From Methylobacterium terricola (GTDB taxonomy: Bacteria > Pseudomonadota > Alphaproteobacteria > Rhizobiales > Beijerinckiaceae): a DNA stretch of 64,000 bases. Location of the stretch: assembly GCF_006151805.1 (NCBI RefSeq), contig NZ_VDDA01000004.1, positions 489,612 through 553,611 on the forward strand. Direction: 5' to 3'. Shown piece by piece: positions 42,876 to 50,982 of this stretch (positions are counted from its first letter, which is position 1; the number at the start of each line of letters is the position of its first letter). The notes under the pieces were generated by a model. It saw only the letters and a list, made by a program, of their open reading frames with translations, was not told where the DNA came from and made no database searches. A program made the position numbers and the translations under genes.

Positions 42876-43877
42876 TCAGACCGCCTCGTAGACGACTTCG
42901 AGGGAGGGCCGGCGCTCGACCGCACGGCCACGCATATCCGCGTCGCTCGCCGGATCGAGCACCACGCCGCGCCCGACCGCCTCGCCCTTGAACAGGCCGA
43001 GCAGCGCGTCCTGGGAGAGCGGCGCCGGCCGGTGCGGCAGGGCGCCGGCGACGTTCTCGGCGAGTTCGGCGAAGAGCGGGCCCCAGCGCCCGTCCGGCCG
43101 GCCGATGATCTCGTAATTGGCGCTCTTCCTGCGGATGTCGTCGTCGGCCGGGATCGAGGCGAGGACCGGGATGCCGGCGGCCTCGGCGAAGGCTTGCGCC
43201 TCGCCGGTGCCGTCGTCCTTGTTGATGACGAGGCCACCGACGCCGACATTGCCGCCGAGCTTGCGGAAATACTCCACCGCCGAGCAGACGTTGTTGGCGA
43301 CGTAGAGCGATTGCAGGTCGTTCGAGCCGACGACGATGACCTTCTGGCACATGTCGCGGGCGATCGGCAGGCCGAAGCCGCCGCAGACCACGTCGCCGAG
43401 GAAGTCGAGCAGGACGTAGTCGAAGCCCCATTCGTGGAAGCCGAGTTTCTCCAGCAGCTCGAAGCCGTGGATGATGCCGCGCCCGCCGCAGCCGCGGCCG
43501 ACCTCCGGCCCGCCGAGCTCCATCGCGAACACCCCGTCGCGCTTGAAGCAGACGTCGCCGATCGCCACCGCCTCGCCGGCGAGCTTGCGCTTCGTCGAGG
43601 TCTCGATGATCGTCGGGCAGGCCCGGCCGCCGAACAGCAGCGAGGTCGTGTCGCTCTTCGGGTCGCAGCCGATCAGCAGCACCCGCTTGCCCTGCTGCGC
43701 CAGCATGTAGGACAGGTTGGCGAGGGTGAAGCTCTTGCCGATGCCGCCCTTGCCGTAGATCGCGATGATCTGGGTCTCGCGGGTCGCCGCCGTCGGGACA
43801 GGGTCCGCGGGAATCGCGGCCTCGGCCCGCAGGAGCGTGGCCTGCCGGAGAGCGGCGCCGTTCAGCGAAGCGTTCAT
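42876..43877 (-). CDS. bchX: Chlorophyllide a oxidoreductase iron protein BchX
   Basis: BchX is the NifH-like ATPase that reduces BchYZ. The P-loop is [20 protein letters not shown], the nucleotide-dependent switch has GCDPKSDTTSLLFGG, and the [4Fe-4S] cysteines are in GRGCGGRGI and DVVCGGFG. The length of 333 residues includes the usual N-terminal extension. ATG at 43877 overlaps the bchC stop (ATGA). Confidence 0.96.
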   Translation of the reverse strand: MNASLNGAALRQATLLRAEAAIPADPVPTAATRETQIIAIYGKGGIGKSFTLANLSYMLAQQGKRVLLIGCDPKSDTTSLLFGGRACPTIIETSTKRKLAGEAVAIGDVCFKRDGVFAMELGGPEVGRGCGGRGIIHGFELLEKLGFHEWGFDYVLLDFLGDVVCGGFGLPIARDMCQKVIVVGSNDLQSLYVANNVCSAVEYFRKLGGNVGVGGLVINKDDGTGEAQAFAEAAGIPVLASIPADDDIRRKSANYEIIGRPDGRWGPLFAELAENVAGALPHRPAPLSQDALLGLFKGEAVGRGVVLDPASDADMRGRAVERRPSLEVVYEAV

Positions 43878-44809
43878 GGCTGGGCTCTCCAATCGAGGAT
43901 CATCTTGAGGCAGGCGGGATCGCTGAAGGCGGTGCGGTAGGCGGTCGACGCCTCTGCCGCCGGGCGGCGATGGGTGACGAGGCCGTCGAGGGACAGGGCG
44001 CCGCTGCCGGCGAGCGCCGCCACGGCGTCGAGGTCGCCGGGCTGCCACTGCGCCGCGACGCGGATCCGCGCCTCGCGCAGGAAGGCCGGCGGGAAGGCGA
44101 AGGCGAGCGGCGCCGCGTAGAAGCCGGCCAGCACCACCTCGCCGCCGGGCGCGAGCCGGGCGATCAGGGTATCGAGGAGGCCGGCATCGCCGCTCGCGTC
44201 GATGATGCGGGCGTAGGTCGTGTCGTCCTCTCCCGGATCGATCACCCTGTAGCCCGCTTCCCCTCCGCGTCGGGCGGGGTCGCGCTCCCACACGATGGGA
44301 TCGAGACCGTCGATCCGCGCCAAGCGCGCCAGCAGCCGCCCGAGGACGCCGTGCCCGACGATGAGCTGGCGCCCCTGGCACCCGCTCCCGGCCAGCGCGT
44401 GGTGAGCCGTGGCGGCGAGCGCCAGCAGGACGCCGCGCTCGTGCAGGGCCTCGGGGATCGGCCGCAGCCGGTGGCCGGCGGAGACGAGGTGCGAGGCGGC
44501 GCCGCCGAACAGCCCGCGGACCGGACCGAAGCAGCGGGCGCCCGGCACGAACACCGTTTCGCCGACGCGGCGGCCGGATTCGGGGCCGGCCTCGACCACC
44601 CGGCCGACGGATTCGTAGCCCGGCACCAGCGGGTAGCCCATGCCGGGGAAATCCGGCATCCGGCCCGACCACAGCAGGCGTTCGGTGCCGGTGCTGATGC
44701 CGCTCCACGCGACCTCGACGGTCGCGTCGGCGGGACCGGGTGCGTCGAGAGCGAGTTCGGCGAGGCCGAGCCGTTCGGGACGGTCGAGGATCACGGCCTG
44801 CGCGTGCAT
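43874..44809 (-). CDS. bchC: 3-hydroxyethyl bacteriochlorophyllide a dehydrogenase
   Basis: BchC is a medium-chain dehydrogenase that oxidises the C3 hydroxyethyl group to acetyl. It shows the GroES-like part SGISTGTERLLWSGRM and PGYESVGRVVEAG, then the NAD-binding LIVGHGVLGRLLARL. The 311-residue length is usual. It is the first gene after a promoter with tandem PpsR sites at 44860-44903, and is followed by bchXYZ. Confidence 0.94.
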   Translation of the reverse strand: MHAQAVILDRPERLGLAELALDAPGPADATVEVAWSGISTGTERLLWSGRMPDFPGMGYPLVPGYESVGRVVEAGPESGRRVGETVFVPGARCFGPVRGLFGGAASHLVSAGHRLRPIPEALHERGVLLALAATAHHALAGSGCQGRQLIVGHGVLGRLLARLARIDGLDPIVWERDPARRGGEAGYRVIDPGEDDTTYARIIDASGDAGLLDTLIARLAPGGEVVLAGFYAAPLAFAFPPAFLREARIRVAAQWQPGDLDAVAALAGSGALSLDGLVTHRRPAAEASTAYRTAFSDPACLKMILDWRAQP

Positions 44810-44859
44810 GCGGTACGGCCTCCCGCCTGATGCGGATGAGTGCCGCTCGAAGCGGCAAT

Positions 44860-44903
44860 CGTCATATTAGATGGACATCAATGTGCGTCAAGTTTGCTTT
44901 ACA
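44860..44903 (-). promoter_or_regulatory. bchC promoter with tandem PpsR operators
   Basis: Two sites, CGTCATATTAGATGGACA at 44860-44877 and CGTCAAGTTTGCTTTACA at 44886-44903, each fit TGT-N12-ACA with one mismatch and are 8 bp apart. On the minus strand TTGACG (44891-44886) and TAATAT (44869-44864) form a -35 and -10 pair with a 16-bp spacer; each box lies in one operator. This is the known layout of the Rhodobacter bchC promoter. The expected start is about 48 bp before the bchC ATG. Confidence 0.8.
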
Positions 44904-44924
44904 CATTCGACGATGCGCAGCCGG

Positions 44925-46076
44925 TCACGGGGCCGTGGCGGCGAGCAGGCGCACCAGCATCGGGCGGCGGGTCCGCGGCTCGCGCACCCGGGCGAAGCCG
45001 GCCTCCCGGAGCAGGCCGGCGAGCTCGGCCGCCGTCCGAGGCCGGCCGCTGCCCATGGCGAGGAGGTAGAAGCCGAAATAGGCGCCGACCGGCTCGGCGC
45101 CCGGCGTGCCGGCCATCGGCTCGGCGACGAGCAGCGTGCCGCCCGGGCGGAGCGCCGCGCGGGCCGCCTTGAGGAGGGCGAGGGCGGGTTCGTCGTCGTG
45201 ATCGTGCACGACGCGCACCAGCGAGGCGACATCGGCGCCCTGCGGCAGCCCGTGGTGGAAGCTGCCGCCGAGGGTGGTGGTGCGGCCCGTCAGCCCCGCT
45301 TCGGCGAAACGGCGCGCGGCGCGGTCCGCCACCGGCGGCAGGTCGAACAGGGTGACGCGCAAATCCGGGGCGCGCCGTGCCGCCTCGATCGCGAAGGCGC
45401 CCTCACCCCCGCCGATCTCCAGGAGATGGGCGTGGCGGGTCAGCGGATAGGCATCGAGGACGTCGCCGGCCACCAGCGCCTGCGAGGCGCCCATCAGGGC
45501 GCCGTAGGGCGCGACCGCCGCCTCCTCCACCTGTGCCGGATCGTCGGTGGCCGCATAGGCCCAATAGGTGGATAGCTGCGTCGGGCCGGCCTGTCCGCGC
45601 AGCAGTGCCACGGGATCCCGCAGGTCGTCGTAGAGCATGGCGTGGTGGGCGACCATCGCGGCGACGGAGGGGTTGCCGATGAGCGCCGCGCCGAGATCGC
45701 CCAGTGCGAAGCGGCCGTCCTTGAGCGCGGTCAGGAGTCCGAGCGAGGCGGCGGCGCGCAGGAGGCACAGGGTCCGGTCGGGGGCCAGGTCGAGGCGGCG
45801 GGACAGGTCGTCCGCCGTCATCGGGCCGTCGGCGAGGAGGCGGAACAGATCGACGCGGAGGCAGGCGGCCAGCACCTGCGCGTAGACGAAGCCGGCGCAG
45901 AGATCGAACAGGGCGCGGGCGTTGGCCTGCGCCACCGGCCGGGTGAGCGGGAAGGCGGCGGCGCAACGCTGGAAGCGCGGGCTGGCGATCAGGCGGTGGC
46001 GCCAGGCGAGGAGGCGGTCGCGCCAGGCGGGCGGGGCGACGGGAGGGACCGGGAGGACGCGCGGGCCGGGCCTCAT
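44925..46076 (-). CDS. crtF: Hydroxyneurosporene/hydroxylycopene O-methyltransferase
   Basis: CrtF methylates the C1-hydroxyl of acyclic carotenoids with SAM, giving methoxy groups as in spirilloxanthin or spheroidene. The SAM-binding motif is LLEIGGGEGAFAIEAARRAP, followed by VTLFDLPPVADRAARRF and the catalytic region RVVHDHDDEPALALL. The N-terminal dimerisation domain has LCAGFVYAQVLAACLR. The start is ATG at 46076 (383 residues); upstream reading runs into the palindromic repeat, whose GGGGGGAGGGG end serves as ribosome binding site. It is between crtE and bchC. Confidence 0.92.
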   Translation of the reverse strand: MRPGPRVLPVPPVAPPAWRDRLLAWRHRLIASPRFQRCAAAFPLTRPVAQANARALFDLCAGFVYAQVLAACLRVDLFRLLADGPMTADDLSRRLDLAPDRTLCLLRAAASLGLLTALKDGRFALGDLGAALIGNPSVAAMVAHHAMLYDDLRDPVALLRGQAGPTQLSTYWAYAATDDPAQVEEAAVAPYGALMGASQALVAGDVLDAYPLTRHAHLLEIGGGEGAFAIEAARRAPDLRVTLFDLPPVADRAARRFAEAGLTGRTTTLGGSFHHGLPQGADVASLVRVVHDHDDEPALALLKAARAALRPGGTLLVAEPMAGTPGAEPVGAYFGFYLLAMGSGRPRTAAELAGLLREAGFARVREPRTRRPMLVRLLAATAP

Positions 46077-46260
46077 GCCCCTCCCCCCTCTACGGGGAAG
46101 GGCAGGCCCCGGGTCAGCAGGGGCCGGGAGAGGGGACGCCGCCTCCGGAGAGGTCGCGACCGGGATGACGTGTGCCTCCCTGGATCCGCGCCGCGCTGCC
46201 CCTCTCCCGCCCCGCATCCGCGGGGCACCCTCCCCCGCAGAGGGGGGAGGATTCGGCGGG
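46077..46260. repeat. Palindromic cluster repeat, copy B, between crtE and crtF
   Basis: The ends CCCCTCCCCCCTCTACGGGG and CCCCGCAGAGGGGGGAGGA are inverted, with inner GGGCCGGGAGAGGGG and CCCCTCTCCCGCC arms. The central GACGCCGCCTCCGGAGAGG matches the reverse complement of copy A at 35254-35440, so the two are in opposite orientation. It fills nearly all of the crtE-crtF gap. Confidence 0.8.
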
Positions 46261-46284
46261 TGCGAGACCTCCCGGCCATCGCCC

Positions 46285-47157
46285 CTACGCCACCAGGCTC
46301 TGCGCCAGCCGCTCCGGCAGGAACAGCCGCGTCTGGGCCAGGATCTCGGCGCGGAGAGCGCCCACGCCGGGACAATCGGGGATCACCTCCATCGCCTCGT
46401 GGGCGAGGTCGGAGAGGCGGCGCATGGCCCCGTCCATGCCGAGCAGCGCCGCCGCGTTGGGCCGCCCGAGGGTCACGTCGCGCCCGACCGGCTTGCCGAT
46501 CTCCTCCTGACGGCAGGCGACGTCGCGCAGATCATCGGCGACCTGGTAGGCCTCGCCGAGATACTCGCCCAGCAGCCGCCAGGCCATCGGCTCGGCCCCG
46601 GCGGCGGCGGCGCCCGTCACCGTGGAGGCGGCGAAGAGCGCGCCGGTCTTGGCCTGCTGATAGACCGAGAGCCCGACCTGCGGCTCGGATTCCCAGGCCT
46701 GGCCGGCCACGATGCCGGCGGGCGACCCGACCGCCCGCGCCACCAGCCCGACCAGAGCCGCGAGCCGTGTCGGCGAGCGCGCAGCGCCGCGGGCCAGGGT
46801 CTCGAAGGCGAGCACGATCAGGGCGTCGCCGGTGAGCACCGCCAGGGGCTCGCCGAAGGCGACGTGGACGCTGGGCTTGCGCCGGCGCTCCGCCGCGTCG
46901 TCGAAGCAGGGCAGGTCGTCATGGACCAGCGAGGCGCAGTGCAGGAGCTCGATCGCCGCGGCGGCGGCGTCCGAGGCGGCGGGATCGTCGTCGCCGCAGG
47001 CGCGGGCGACGGCGAGGCAGAGGCGCGGGCGAATGCGGTGCCCGCCCGGGAACACGGCGTAGCGGATCGCCTCCGCCAGGAGCGGCGGCGCGCCGGGCGC
47101 CTCCGCGAAGGCCACGGCCACGTCCAGGGTCCGCTCGATGCGCCGACCGTCATCCAT
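46285..47157 (-). CDS. crtE: Geranylgeranyl diphosphate synthase
   Basis: CrtE makes the C20 precursor for carotenoids and for the bacteriochlorophyll tail. The first Asp-rich motif is LVHDDLPCFDDAAERRR (DDxxD-like) and the second is EAYQVADDLRDV; GGHRIRPRL is the usual substrate-binding part. The length is 290 residues. GGGGAGAGG precedes the ATG. It is divergent from crtD and shares a PpsR-controlled region with it. Confidence 0.93.
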   Translation of the reverse strand: MDDGRRIERTLDVAVAFAEAPGAPPLLAEAIRYAVFPGGHRIRPRLCLAVARACGDDDPAASDAAAAAIELLHCASLVHDDLPCFDDAAERRRKPSVHVAFGEPLAVLTGDALIVLAFETLARGAARSPTRLAALVGLVARAVGSPAGIVAGQAWESEPQVGLSVYQQAKTGALFAASTVTGAAAAGAEPMAWRLLGEYLGEAYQVADDLRDVACRQEEIGKPVGRDVTLGRPNAAALLGMDGAMRRLSDLAHEAMEVIPDCPGVGALRAEILAQTRLFLPERLAQSLVA

Positions 47158-47173
47158 GCGCCTCTCCCCTCTC

Positions 47174-47217
47174 TGTCATTTCGTTTGATCATCTCAAACT
47201 GTCAACTTAGATTGACA
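47174..47217. promoter_or_regulatory. Divergent crtE/crtD promoters with tandem PpsR operators
   Basis: TGTCATTTCGTTTGATCA (47174-47191) and TGTCAACTTAGATTGACA (47200-47217) are two PpsR-type sites 8 bp apart; the second is perfect, the first has one mismatch. For crtD, TTGATC (47185-47190) and TAGATT (47208-47213) form a -35/-10 pair 17 bp apart. For crtE, TTGACA (47205-47200, minus) and GAAATG (47182-47177) form a weaker pair with the same spacing. One tandem operator can so control both directions. Confidence 0.8.
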
Positions 47218-47241
47218 TTGTTGCGACGGGAGATCAACGGC

Positions 47242-48723
47242 GTGGCGCAGGAGCGGGCAGTCGTGATCGGGGCGGGGATCGGCGGGCTGGTCGCCGCGCT
47301 GACCCTCGCCGCCAAGGGCCTGGCCGTGACCCTGGTCGAGACGGCCGCCGCGCCGGGCGGCAAGATGCGCCGGGTCCAGGCCGGCCCATGCCAGGTCGAG
47401 GCGGGCCCGACGGTCTTCACCATGCGGTGGGTCTTCGACGAGATCTTCGCGGAGTGCGGCGCCGATCTCGGCGAACGGGTGGATCTCGCGCCCGCTTCGG
47501 TGCTGGCCCGCCATGCCTGGAGCGCCGCCGAGCGCCTCGACCTCTTCGCCGATCCGGCCCGCTCCGAGGCGGCGATCGCCGCGTTCGCCGGTCCGCGCGA
47601 GGCGGAGGGGTTCCGGCGCTTCCGCGCCCGGGCGGCCGAGATCTACGCGACCCTGGAGGCACCGTTCATCCGCGGCCAGCGGCCGAGCCCGGTCGATCTC
47701 GCCCTGCGGGCCGGCCCCTCGGGGCTGCCCGGGCTGATGCGCATCCAGCCCTTCACCACGCTGTGGGCCGCGCTGGCGGAGCATTTCCGCGATCCGCGGC
47801 TGCGCCAGCTCTTCGGCCGCTACGCCACCTATTGCGGCTCCTCGCCCTTCGCCGCACCGGCGACCCTGATGCTCGTGGCCCATGTCGAGATGGAGGGCGT
47901 CTGGACCGTGGCGGGCGGGCTGTCGCGGCTCGCCGCCGCGGTCGCCGACCTCGCCGAAGAGCACGGGGCCGACTTCCGGTACGGCACGGCCGCGACCGAG
48001 ATCGTGGTCGCGGGCGGTCGCGTCGCCGGGGTGATGCTCGAGACCGGCGAGCACCTGCCGGCGACCCGGGTGGTCGCCAATGTCGACGCGGCGGCACTGG
48101 CCGACGGGCTGTTCGGGCGGGCGGCCGCCGCCTGCGTCGCGCGGGTGCCGGCGGGCGAGCGCTCGCTCTCGGCGGTGACCTTCGCGGTGGCGGGCCGGCC
48201 GGAGGGGTTCGACCTCGTGCGCCACAACGTCTTCTTCTCGGGCGATTACGAGGCCGAGTTCGCCGACCTCACCCGGCACGGCCGCCTGCCGCGCGACCCC
48301 ACCGTCTATGTCTGCGCGCAGGACCGGCAAGACGACGGGATTCCCGCGCAGGCTCCGGAAGCCCTGCTCTGCCTCGTCAACGCGCCGGCCTCCGGCACCG
48401 CCCCGACCCATGAGGAGATCGCCCGATGCCACGACACGATGAGCCGGCGGCTCTCCGCCTGCGGCCTGACGATCTCGGAAACGGCGCGGACCACGACGAC
48501 ACCGGCGGAGTTCGATCGGTTGTTCCCGGCGACGGGCGGGGCGCTGTACGGCCGGGCCTCGCACGGCTGGATGGCGTCGTTCCGCCGGCCGGGGGCGCGC
48601 ACGCGGCTGCCGGGCCTCTACCTCGCGGGGGGGAGCGTCCATCCGGGGCCGGGGGTGCCGATGGCGGCGCAGTCGGGCCGGCTCGCGGCCGCGAGCGTGC
48701 TGCGGGACCTCGGTTCGACGTGA
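47242..48723 (+). CDS. crtD: Methoxyneurosporene/hydroxy-carotenoid 3,4-desaturase
   Basis: CrtD introduces the C3,4 double bond in acyclic xanthophylls. The FAD motif is VVIGAGIGGLVAALTLAAKG, with PGGKMRRVQAG next and the C-terminal signature LYLAGGSVHPGPGVPMAAQS. The length is 493 residues. GTG at 47242 has GGGAG 9 bases upstream; a TTG at 47221 or earlier is unlikely because the promoter -10 box is at 47208. The stop overlaps the crtC start (GTGA). Confidence 0.92.
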   Translation: MAQERAVVIGAGIGGLVAALTLAAKGLAVTLVETAAAPGGKMRRVQAGPCQVEAGPTVFTMRWVFDEIFAECGADLGERVDLAPASVLARHAWSAAERLDLFADPARSEAAIAAFAGPREAEGFRRFRARAAEIYATLEAPFIRGQRPSPVDLALRAGPSGLPGLMRIQPFTTLWAALAEHFRDPRLRQLFGRYATYCGSSPFAAPATLMLVAHVEMEGVWTVAGGLSRLAAAVADLAEEHGADFRYGTAATEIVVAGGRVAGVMLETGEHLPATRVVANVDAAALADGLFGRAAAACVARVPAGERSLSAVTFAVAGRPEGFDLVRHNVFFSGDYEAEFADLTRHGRLPRDPTVYVCAQDRQDDGIPAQAPEALLCLVNAPASGTAPTHEEIARCHDTMSRRLSACGLTISETARTTTTPAEFDRLFPATGGALYGRASHGWMASFRRPGARTRLPGLYLAGGSVHPGPGVPMAAQSGRLAAASVLRDLGST

Positions 48724-49619
48724 GCGTCCCCTCGGGCGGCTATGCCTGGTGGTATGTCGATGGGGTGAGCGACGACGGGCAGCACGGGATCACCGTCATC
48801 GCGTTCCTCGGCAGCGTGTTCTCGCCCTACTACGCCTGGAGCCGGCACAGGGACCCGATCGACCATTCCGCCGTCAACGTCGTCCTGTACGGGCGTCCGA
48901 AGGCCTGGGCGATGACCGAGCGGCGGCGCGGCAGCGTCTCCCGCGACGCGACCACGCTGTCGATCGGCCCGAGCGCGCTGCACTGGGACGGCACGGTGCT
49001 GACGATCCGGGTCGAGGAGGTGACGACCCCCCTGCCCTCGCGGCTCTCCGGCTCGATCCGGGTGCGGCCCTCCGGGATCACGCCCGGACCCTTCACCCTC
49101 GACGCGGAGGGGCGCCACCGCTGGTGGCCGCTCGCGCCCGCGTCGCGGATCGAGGTGGCGTTCGACCGGCCGTCCCTCCGCTGGAACGGCCACGCCTATT
49201 TCGACACCAACGACGGCGACGTCCCCCTGGAGGACTCGTTCCGGAGCTGGACGTGGTCGCGCTCGACCCTGACGCACGGCGCGGCGATCCTCTACGATGT
49301 CCTGCGCCGCGACGGCAGCCGCCAGGACCTGTCGCTGCGCTTTGCCCCCGACGGCACGCCGCAACCGATCGACCCGCCGGTCCCCGCCGCCCTGCCGCCG
49401 ACGCTGTGGCGCCTGCAACGGGCGACCCGCAGCGACGACGGGCGGGCCGCGATGCTGCGCCGGTTCGAGGATGCGCCGTTCTACTCGCGCTCGCTGCTCG
49501 CGGCGCGGATCTGCGGCGAGGCGGTGCAGCCGGTGCACGAGGCCCTCGACCTCGACCGGTTCAGGAACCCGCTGGTGCGGGCGATGCTGCCGTTCCGCAT
49601 GCCGCGCGACCTGCGCTGA
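48720..49619 (+). CDS. crtC: Carotenoid 1,2-hydratase
   Basis: CrtC adds water to the terminal 1,2 double bond of neurosporene or lycopene, forming the hydroxyl that CrtF methylates. The family start GGYAWWYVDGVSDDGQHGIT and FLGSVFSPYYAW are clear, as are GHAYFDTNDGDVPLEDSF and WTWSRS. The 299-residue length fits. GTG at 48720 overlaps the crtD TGA. CrtC, CrtD and CrtF together define the spirilloxanthin-type route. Confidence 0.92.
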   Translation: MSVPSGGYAWWYVDGVSDDGQHGITVIAFLGSVFSPYYAWSRHRDPIDHSAVNVVLYGRPKAWAMTERRRGSVSRDATTLSIGPSALHWDGTVLTIRVEEVTTPLPSRLSGSIRVRPSGITPGPFTLDAEGRHRWWPLAPASRIEVAFDRPSLRWNGHAYFDTNDGDVPLEDSFRSWTWSRSTLTHGAAILYDVLRRDGSRQDLSLRFAPDGTPQPIDPPVPAALPPTLWRLQRATRSDDGRAAMLRRFEDAPFYSRSLLAARICGEAVQPVHEALDLDRFRNPLVRAMLPFRMPRDLR

Positions 49620-49677
49620 GCGCCCCGCACCGATCCGCGCTGGCCGGCCCCGATTCCCGGCCCCTTTGGAGACGACG

Positions 49678-50205
49678 ATGGTCGAGCACGCGAAACTGGA
49701 GAAGGCCGAGAAGGAGGGCGGGCGCCTGACGCGGCTCTCCGCCTTCGTGTTCCTGCACACCGAGCACGCGATCTACGCCGCCCTCGGCGTGCTCCTGGCG
49801 CTCACCGCCGTGATGGCGCTGGTCGACGCGGCGGGAATGACCGGCAAGGCGATCCTGGCGGTCGGCGGCGCCTCGCAGCTCCTCGACGTGGTCGACCGGC
49901 TGCTGTTCCTGCTGATGCTGGTCGAGATCCTGCACACGGTGCGGGTGTCGATGCGCTCCGGCCGGCTGACCTGCGAGCCGTTCCTGATCGTCGGGCTGAT
50001 CGCCTCGATCCGCCGCGTCCTGGTGCTGACGCTCCAGACCGCCGAGCAGATGCACGCCACCGACTGGAGCCCGCAGAAGGAGGCCCTGTTCCGCGCCTCG
50101 ATGATCGAGCTCGGGGTCCTGGCCGGGCTGATCCTGGTGATGGTGGTGTCGATCTTCCTGCTCCACCGCGCGCGGGACACGGGCGCGCCGGCGGGCGAGG
50201 AGTGA
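49678..50205 (+). CDS. PsiE-family membrane protein
   Basis: The 175-residue product has four hydrophobic segments, beginning AIYAALGVLLALTAVMALV, and a PsiE (phosphate-starvation-inducible E) pattern: LLMLVEILHTVRVSMRSG, then CEPFLIVGLIASIRRVLVLT. The function of PsiE proteins is not known. ATG at 49678 is preceded by TTTGGAGACGACG. It follows crtC by 58 bp and may be read through from crtDC. Confidence 0.8.
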   Translation: MVEHAKLEKAEKEGGRLTRLSAFVFLHTEHAIYAALGVLLALTAVMALVDAAGMTGKAILAVGGASQLLDVVDRLLFLLMLVEILHTVRVSMRSGRLTCEPFLIVGLIASIRRVLVLTLQTAEQMHATDWSPQKEALFRASMIELGVLAGLILVMVVSIFLLHRARDTGAPAGEE

Positions 50206-50277
50206 GCGGACGGGGCGGTCGCGCAACCCCCGCCGGCCGTCGGGCATTGTCGGGGTGATGGTCCCGGGAGGTTCGTG

Positions 50278-50373
50278 ATGGGCTTGCTGTTCTTCCTCGT
50301 CTTCGTCTGTCCCTGGATCGTGGTGGCGCTCGTGGCGAGCCGCGGCTCGTTGATGAAGCCGAAGTCGTATTGA
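50278..50373 (+). CDS. Membrane peptide of 31 residues
   Basis: The ATG at 50278 has GGGAGG spaced 6 bases. The peptide is one hydrophobic helix (LLFFLVFVCPWIVVALVAS) followed by a short basic tail with MKPKSY, and it ends in TGA at 50371. It is 72 bp after the PsiE-like gene on the same strand. I do not recognise it. The good ribosome binding site and clear amphipathic layout argue for a real gene, but short length makes this uncertain. Confidence 0.5.
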   Translation: MGLLFFLVFVCPWIVVALVASRGSLMKPKSY

Positions 50374-50982
50374 GGCGCCCTCGGCGCAGGCGAGACCGCC
50401 ACCAGGGGCGGTGCCGGAGGGACTGCGCGCGAGGTGATGGACCAGGGGGCTGCTGGCGTCCTGGTTGGCCAGGAGGGCCGAGGCGGGCACGCGGGATGAA
50501 CCACAGCGCGCCCGATAGGCTGCGGCGTCGAAACCCGACCCGCCGTCGAGGTCCCGCCGCGCATTGTGGCGCCGCAGATCCGCGGAAGGTCCCGGTCGGG
50601 GCCGATCCCGGCACCGTCGCGCTTCAGGCCGCCAGCGTTGTCGAACGCGGCGTTCGGTGCGTCACGCTGGCAGCGGCGGTGCTCCAGGTCGTGCCGCAGG
50701 GGCGAGGTGCCGGCGCGCAAGGCGGGGGTGGGCCGCCTCGCCGTCGATCTCGGCTCTGGCGGCGGGCGCATCTCGGACCTCGCGATCGTCGTCGCTGCCC
50801 CGCGGCCAGGGCACCGGCGGCGACCTCGGGCACCGCCTGCGCGCGCCTGGGTTTCCCGTCACCACCATGCGCCGACCGCTCTGCAACGAGGCATGGGACC
50901 CGCCCGGATTGCCGGCATCGGCCTCGCCGCGGGCTGGTGGCGAGGCCCACACGACCCGGGCGGGCAGGCTCCGGCCGAGAAC
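50374..50982. other. 609-bp region without a supported gene
   Basis: Several long open frames cross it on both strands, but all are Arg/Pro/Ala-rich translations expected by chance at this GC content. None has a ribosome binding site with a recognisable product. It lies at the boundary between the photosynthesis cluster and the kinase region. No repeat or RNA gene is seen. Confidence 0.5.

Noticed and set aside
46077-46217. N-terminal extension of CrtF
   Set aside because: It is the translation of the palindromic repeat; ATG at 46076 directly follows a purine-rich ribosome binding site.
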